NCBI RefSeq assembly: GCF_900114785.1
Contig: NZ_FOUG01000005.1
Coordinates: forward strand, 62,001 to 126,000
From: Variovorax sp. OV329
GTDB lineage: Bacteria; Pseudomonadota; Gammaproteobacteria; Burkholderiales; Burkholderiaceae_C
DNA: 64,000 nucleotides
Direction: 5' to 3'
Shown piece after piece: positions 60,219 to 64,000 of the stretch. The notes under the pieces were generated by a model that saw nothing but the letters and a program-made list of their open reading frames with translations, had not been told where the DNA came from and made no database searches. The position numbers were made by a program, and so were the translations under genes. Numbering within the stretch: position 1 is the stretch's first letter; every line of letters starts with the position of its first letter.

Positions 60219-63200
60219 GTCATCAGGCTCGCATTGCCGCCGGCTGCCGCCGTATTGGTGCTCACGGCCCGCTCGATGACCAGGGCCTCCATGGGAAGGT
60301 CATCGCACTCTGCGGCGAAGCGGCGCAGGCTCACGATGGGTCCATCGCGCAGCGCCAGCTGCGCCAGGGCCGCGAGCAGATCGGCCTCGCCGCCCTGGTG
60401 CAGGGCAAGGTCGAACTCGACGCCCGGCTGGGTCCAGTCCTTGGCCAAGGCGATGTGTTCCTGCACGTCCAGCGGCAGGCTCGCGAGAAGTGCCTGCGTG
60501 CCGGGCGCAGACGGCCAGATGGCCCGGCAGCGCACGGTCAGCGCGGCAGCCAGTTGCAGCAGCAGGGACTGCTCCGACGCCGCGAGGCAAAGCACCGCCT
60601 CCCGGGGCAGGAGAGAGTAGACGTTGCGCTCGCCAGTCGGCCCGATCACCACCCGGGCCCTGCGATCGCCCGCCAGCTGCACCAGGCGCTGGCATTGCGC
60701 CGCATCGCGCTGATCGCGGTGCTTTGCAATCCATTTCAGCAGCGACTCGAACGCCGGCACCGGAGCGGCGGACTCGCCTTCCGCTGTCGACCCAGGCAGC
60801 CCGTGCTCGCCTGCGCGGGCGAGCACGTCCGAAGGGCCTTTTGCGAGCAGTCGATAGAGATACAACGGCCCACCAGCCTTGGGCCCCGTCCCTGACAAGC
60901 GATCGCCACCGAAGGGTTGCACGCCGACGACCGCGCCCACCATGTTGCGGTTCACGTAGACGTTGCCGACGTGGGCGCTCGATACGACCTGGCCGATCGT
61001 CTCGTCGATGCGGGTGTGCAAGCCCATCGTCAGGCCGTAGCCTGTCGCGCCGATCTGGGCCATCAGGTTCTGCAGGCCCGCGCGCTCATAACGGACGACA
61101 TGGAGCACGGGACCGAATACTTCGCGCTTCAGCTCGGAGATGCTGTCCAGCTCGATCAGCGTCGGAAGCACGTAGGTCCCACCCTCCAGGACATCGCGAT
61201 TGCCGCGACCGAGGCGATGAACCCGGCGGCCGCGGCCCTGCATGGCCAGCACATGCGCTTCGATGCCGTCGCGTGCCTGCGCGTCGATGACTGGACCCAC
61301 GTCCGTACGCAGCAAGGCCGGATTTCCGACGGTCGCCTCGCCCATCGCGCCGCGCAGCATGTCCAGCAGGCGGTCAGCCACGTCCTCCTGCACGCAGAGG
61401 ACCCGCAGCGCCGAGCACCGTTGGCCCGCGCTATCGAAGGCCGAAACCATGACGTCGGCAACCACCTGCTCGACCAGGGCCGAGGAGTCCACGATCATTG
61501 CGTTCTGCCCGCCAGTCTCCGCGATGAGCGGCACCGGCGAGCCCGCGGGGCCGAGACGGCCGGCAAGCGCGCGCTGGAGAAGGCGCGCCACCTCGGTCGA
61601 GCCGGTGAACATCACGCCATGTACGCGTGCATCCGCAACCAGGCGCGCGCCGACGACGGACCCATCGCCGGGAAGCAATTGCAGCGCAGCAGGCGGGACG
61701 CCCGCCTCGCGCAGCAGCCGCACAGCTTCGGCGGCGATCAGCGAAGTCTGCTCGGCCGGCTTGGCCAGCACTGGGTTGCCGGCGGCAAGCGCCGCGCAGA
61801 TCTGCCCGACGAAGATGGCTAGCGGGAAGTTCCACGGGCTGATGCACAGCACCGGGCCAAGCGGCCTGTGCATGCTGCTGTCGAAGTCGGCGCGCGCCTG
61901 TGCGGCGTAGAAGCGCAGGAAGTCGATGGCCTCGCGCACCTCGGCGATGCCGTTCGAATAGGTCTTGCCGGCCTCGCGGGCCAGCAGGCCCAGAAGGCGC
62001 GGCAGGCTCTGCTGCAGGGCATCTGCAGCGCGCTCGAGCGCCTCTGCGCGTTGCCCGGCGGGCGTGTCTGCCCAGGCGGGGGCAAACCGGGTCGCGGCTT
62101 GCAAGGCGCTGTCGATCTCGGCCTCGCTGGCTTCCCGCACCTTGCCGACGACGTCCCGACGGTCGGCCGGATTCACCACCGGCGCCCATGTCTCGCCGGC
62201 AATCGTCACGGGTTCGGCCAGCATGGGCTGGGAGAACCACTGTGCCGATGCTTCCTGCACCAGCAATCGCTCCAGGGCCTGCAAGGTGCCTTCGTTCGAC
62301 AGGTCCAGTCCTGCAGAGTTGCGGCGAGCATCCCCGTAGAGATCAAGAGGACTTGGAATGGAAGGATGGGGAAGGCCCAGTGCGCCCTCCTCCCTGGCCA
62401 TGCGTTCCACCGCGACAACCGGGTCTTCGACCAGCGCTTCCAGCGGGATGGTGGGGTCGGCAATCCGGTTGACGAAGGAAGTGTTGGCACCGTTCTCGAG
62501 AAGCCTCCGTACCAGGTAGGCCAGCAGGGTCTCGTGCGTTCCGACCGGCGCGTAGATCCGGCACGGTCGCCCGAGCTTCCCGTCCTCCGTGCGCCCGACC
62601 ACCTGCTCGTAAAGCGGCTCGCCCATGCCGTGCAGGCACTGGAACTCGTACTGGCCCGGTTCGTAGCGGTCCGGGTCTGCCAGCGTGTAGATCGCAGCCA
62701 TCGTGTGGGCGTTGTGCGTGGCGAACTGCGGATAGACCTCGGCAGGCGCTGCGAGCAGCTTGCGGGCGCAGGCCAGGTAGGACACGTCGGTGTAGACCTT
62801 GCGCGTGTAGACCGGAAAGCCGTCCTGCCCATCGACCTGGGCACGCTTGATCTCGCTGTCCCAGTAGGCGCCTTTCACCAGGCGGACCATCAGTCGGCGC
62901 CGGCTGCGTCGAGCAAGACCAATCACGTAGTCGATGGCGAAGGGACAGCGCTTCTGGTAGGCCTGGATGACGAAGCCGATGCCGTTCCAGCCGGCCAGGT
63001 CGGGCTCGAGGCACAACTTCTCCAGCAGGTCCAGCGACAACTCCAGTCGATCGGCCTCTTCCGCGTCGATGTTCAGGCCGATGTCGTAGCGCTTGGCCAG
63101 CAGCACCAGGCTTCGCACGACCGGGTAAAGCTCGTGCATCACCCGGCCCTGTTGCGCGCGGGTATACCTCGGATGCAGCGCGGACAGCTTGATCGAGATG

Positions 63201-63982
63201 CCGGGCCCCCCGTACACGCCGCGCCCGTTGGACGCCTTGCCGATCGCATGGATGGCTTGCTCGTACGCGTGGCGGTACCGGTCCGCATCCGCAGCCGTCA
63301 TGGCCGCCTCGCCCAGCATGTCGTAGGAGTAGCGAAAGCCCTGCGCTTCGAAGTCGCGCGCGTGCTCCAGTGCGTCCTTGATGGTCTCGCCGGTGACAAA
63401 CTGCTCGCCCATCATGCGCATGGCCATGTCCACGCCCTTGCGGATCAGCGGCTCGCCGCCCTTGGCGATCAGCCGGGTGAGCAAGGACGACAGGGTGGAT
63501 TCGCTGTGCGTGGCCACCAGCTTGCCCGTCAGGAACAAGCCCCAGGTGGCCGCATTCACGAAGAGCGAGGGGCTGCGCCCCGAGTGCTCCTGCCACTGGC
63601 CGTGGGAGATCTTGTCGCGGATCAGCGCATCGCGCGTGGCCATGTCCGGGATGCGGAGCAAGGCCTCGGCCAGGCACATCAATGCAACGCCCTCCTGGGA
63701 GGACAGGGCGTACTCCTGCAAAAGCCCCTGGACGATCCCGGCGCGCCCGGCGGAATTCTTGCGCCCGCGAAGTTGCTCCGCCAGCTTCAAGGCCAATGTG
63801 TTCGCTCGGCTGCGGGCTTCCGGTGCCAGCGCGGCCTGGGGCAACAGTTCAGCAACGGCTTCGGACTCCGGCCGGCGATAGGCGCGGGTGATTCGCTCTC
63901 GCAGTTCAGAGTTGTCACGGGTCGCTTCGGCAAGGCCGCGGAAGAGCGAAGCGGGGTCGAAATGGGCGGCGGCGGGGGGCAT
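60209..63982 (-). CDS. putA: Bifunctional proline dehydrogenase / P5C dehydrogenase
   Basis: 1257 residues oxidising proline to glutamate. The PRODH barrel (about 100-480) has YDMLGEAAMTAADADRY, GISIKLSALHPRY, and the FAD-site RLVKGAYWDSEIKRAQ. The aldehyde dehydrogenase domain (about 580-1020) has WNFPLAIFVGQICAALA, ETGGQNAMIVDSSAL and the catalytic Cys in AFDSAGQRCSALRV. A C-terminal conserved domain ends NTAAAGGNASLMTIA. The ribbon-helix-helix DNA-binding domain of long PutA proteins is not evident at the N-terminus, which starts MPPAAAHFDPASLFRG. The stop codon lies inside the PAAR relic, so the final residue may be altered. Complete in the window; the promoter is beyond its right edge. 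Confidence 0.94.
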   Translation of the reverse strand: MPPAAAHFDPASLFRGLAEATRDNSELRERITRAYRRPESEAVAELLPQAALAPEARSRANTLALKLAEQLRGRKNSAGRAGIVQGLLQEYALSSQEGVALMCLAEALLRIPDMATRDALIRDKISHGQWQEHSGRSPSLFVNAATWGLFLTGKLVATHSESTLSSLLTRLIAKGGEPLIRKGVDMAMRMMGEQFVTGETIKDALEHARDFEAQGFRYSYDMLGEAAMTAADADRYRHAYEQAIHAIGKASNGRGVYGGPGISIKLSALHPRYTRAQQGRVMHELYPVVRSLVLLAKRYDIGLNIDAEEADRLELSLDLLEKLCLEPDLAGWNGIGFVIQAYQKRCPFAIDYVIGLARRSRRRLMVRLVKGAYWDSEIKRAQVDGQDGFPVYTRKVYTDVSYLACARKLLAAPAEVYPQFATHNAHTMAAIYTLADPDRYEPGQYEFQCLHGMGEPLYEQVVGRTEDGKLGRPCRIYAPVGTHETLLAYLVRRLLENGANTSFVNRIADPTIPLEALVEDPVVAVERMAREEGALGLPHPSIPSPLDLYGDARRNSAGLDLSNEGTLQALERLLVQEASAQWFSQPMLAEPVTIAGETWAPVVNPADRRDVVGKVREASEAEIDSALQAATRFAPAWADTPAGQRAEALERAADALQQSLPRLLGLLAREAGKTYSNGIAEVREAIDFLRFYAAQARADFDSSMHRPLGPVLCISPWNFPLAIFVGQICAALAAGNPVLAKPAEQTSLIAAEAVRLLREAGVPPAALQLLPGDGSVVGARLVADARVHGVMFTGSTEVARLLQRALAGRLGPAGSPVPLIAETGGQNAMIVDSSALVEQVVADVMVSAFDSAGQRCSALRVLCVQEDVADRLLDMLRGAMGEATVGNPALLRTDVGPVIDAQARDGIEAHVLAMQGRGRRVHRLGRGNRDVLEGGTYVLPTLIELDSISELKREVFGPVLHVVRYERAGLQNLMAQIGATGYGLTMGLHTRIDETIGQVVSSAHVGNVYVNRNMVGAVVGVQPFGGDRLSGTGPKAGGPLYLYRLLAKGPSDVLARAGEHGLPGSTAEGESAAPVPAFESLLKWIAKHRDQRDAAQCQRLVQLAGDRRARVVIGPTGERNVYSLLPREAVLCLAASEQSLLLQLAAALTVRCRAIWPSAPGTQALLASLPLDVQEHIALAKDWTQPGVEFDLALHQGGEADLLAALAQLALRDGPIVSLRRFAAECDDLPMEALVIERAVSTNTAAAGGNASLMTIA

Positions 63983-64000
63983 GGCGTTGCCTCGGGGATT

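Noticed and set aside
60159..60620. Open frame continuing from the regulator relic into putA
   Set aside because: Beyond 60158 it is antisense to putA and has no similarity to the regulator.

Overview
The window is high-GC (mid-60s percent by eye) chromosomal DNA with the gene complement and order typical of Burkholderiales, family Comamonadaceae (Variovorax/Ramlibacter-like). Pointers are a homodimeric AceE with AceF downstream, an iscRSUA-hscBA-fdx cluster, an intracellular PHA depolymerase and PhaB, a propionyl-CoA carboxylase/mutase cluster containing bioB, a lone soluble RnfB-type ferredoxin, and PutA. The genus is an inference. No rRNA, CRISPR array, intact insertion sequence or prophage was seen. 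No stretch longer than 300 bases lacks a gene or relic; the largest spacers (about 230-250 bases) are described in the entries.

Layout. 1-10.8 kb: pyruvate dehydrogenase E1/E2 (minus strand), divergent from a FixL/FixJ-like two-component pair, then folD, an M3 oligopeptidase, a DUF4124-glutaredoxin protein and rpiA. 10.8-14.5 kb: pyrD, a YqjE/YqjD-like envelope pair, an LhgO-like oxidase, a tiny proline-rich protein and tRNA-Val(CAC). 14.6-20.9 kb: dnaQ and the complete Isc iron-sulfur operon with IscR and a probable IscR operator. 21-28 kb: uvrB, aromatic aminotransferase, phaZ, rnfB-like, lysE-like, yedA-like and an Lrp regulator. 28.9-38.1 kb: a propionate/methylmalonyl-CoA operon (mcm, meaB, pccB, pccA, bioB, epimerase-like VOC protein) divergent from its probable GntR regulator across a perfect 16-bp palindrome. 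38.3-45.5 kb: SDR, dusA, small unknown genes, Kef-type antiporter, dctA, phaB. 45.6-50.6 kb: a Ugp-like ABC importer with an EEP-family hydrolase. 50.7-52.2 kb: a second (NarL-type) two-component pair.

52.3-60.2 kb is the accessory region: an orphan type VI secretion vgrG island on the minus strand (vgrG, DUF4123 adaptor, two DUF3304 immunity lipoproteins, Tle1-type phospholipase, a 149-residue unknown and a PAAR tip). No T6SS structural genes are present. The island carries several relics: a 33-codon remnant of a second tle1, a 3' scrap of a third immunity gene, and, at the far edge, a fused relic of the response-regulator 3' end plus a PAAR gene abutting the stop codon of putA. These indicate repeated duplication and deletion of toxin/immunity modules at this site. 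60.2-64 kb is putA, complete.

The pieces fit an aerobic PHA-storing heterotroph: pyruvate dehydrogenase, dicarboxylate uptake, propionate catabolism with in-operon biotin synthesis, and PHA synthesis/mobilisation, plus a locus for interbacterial antagonism.
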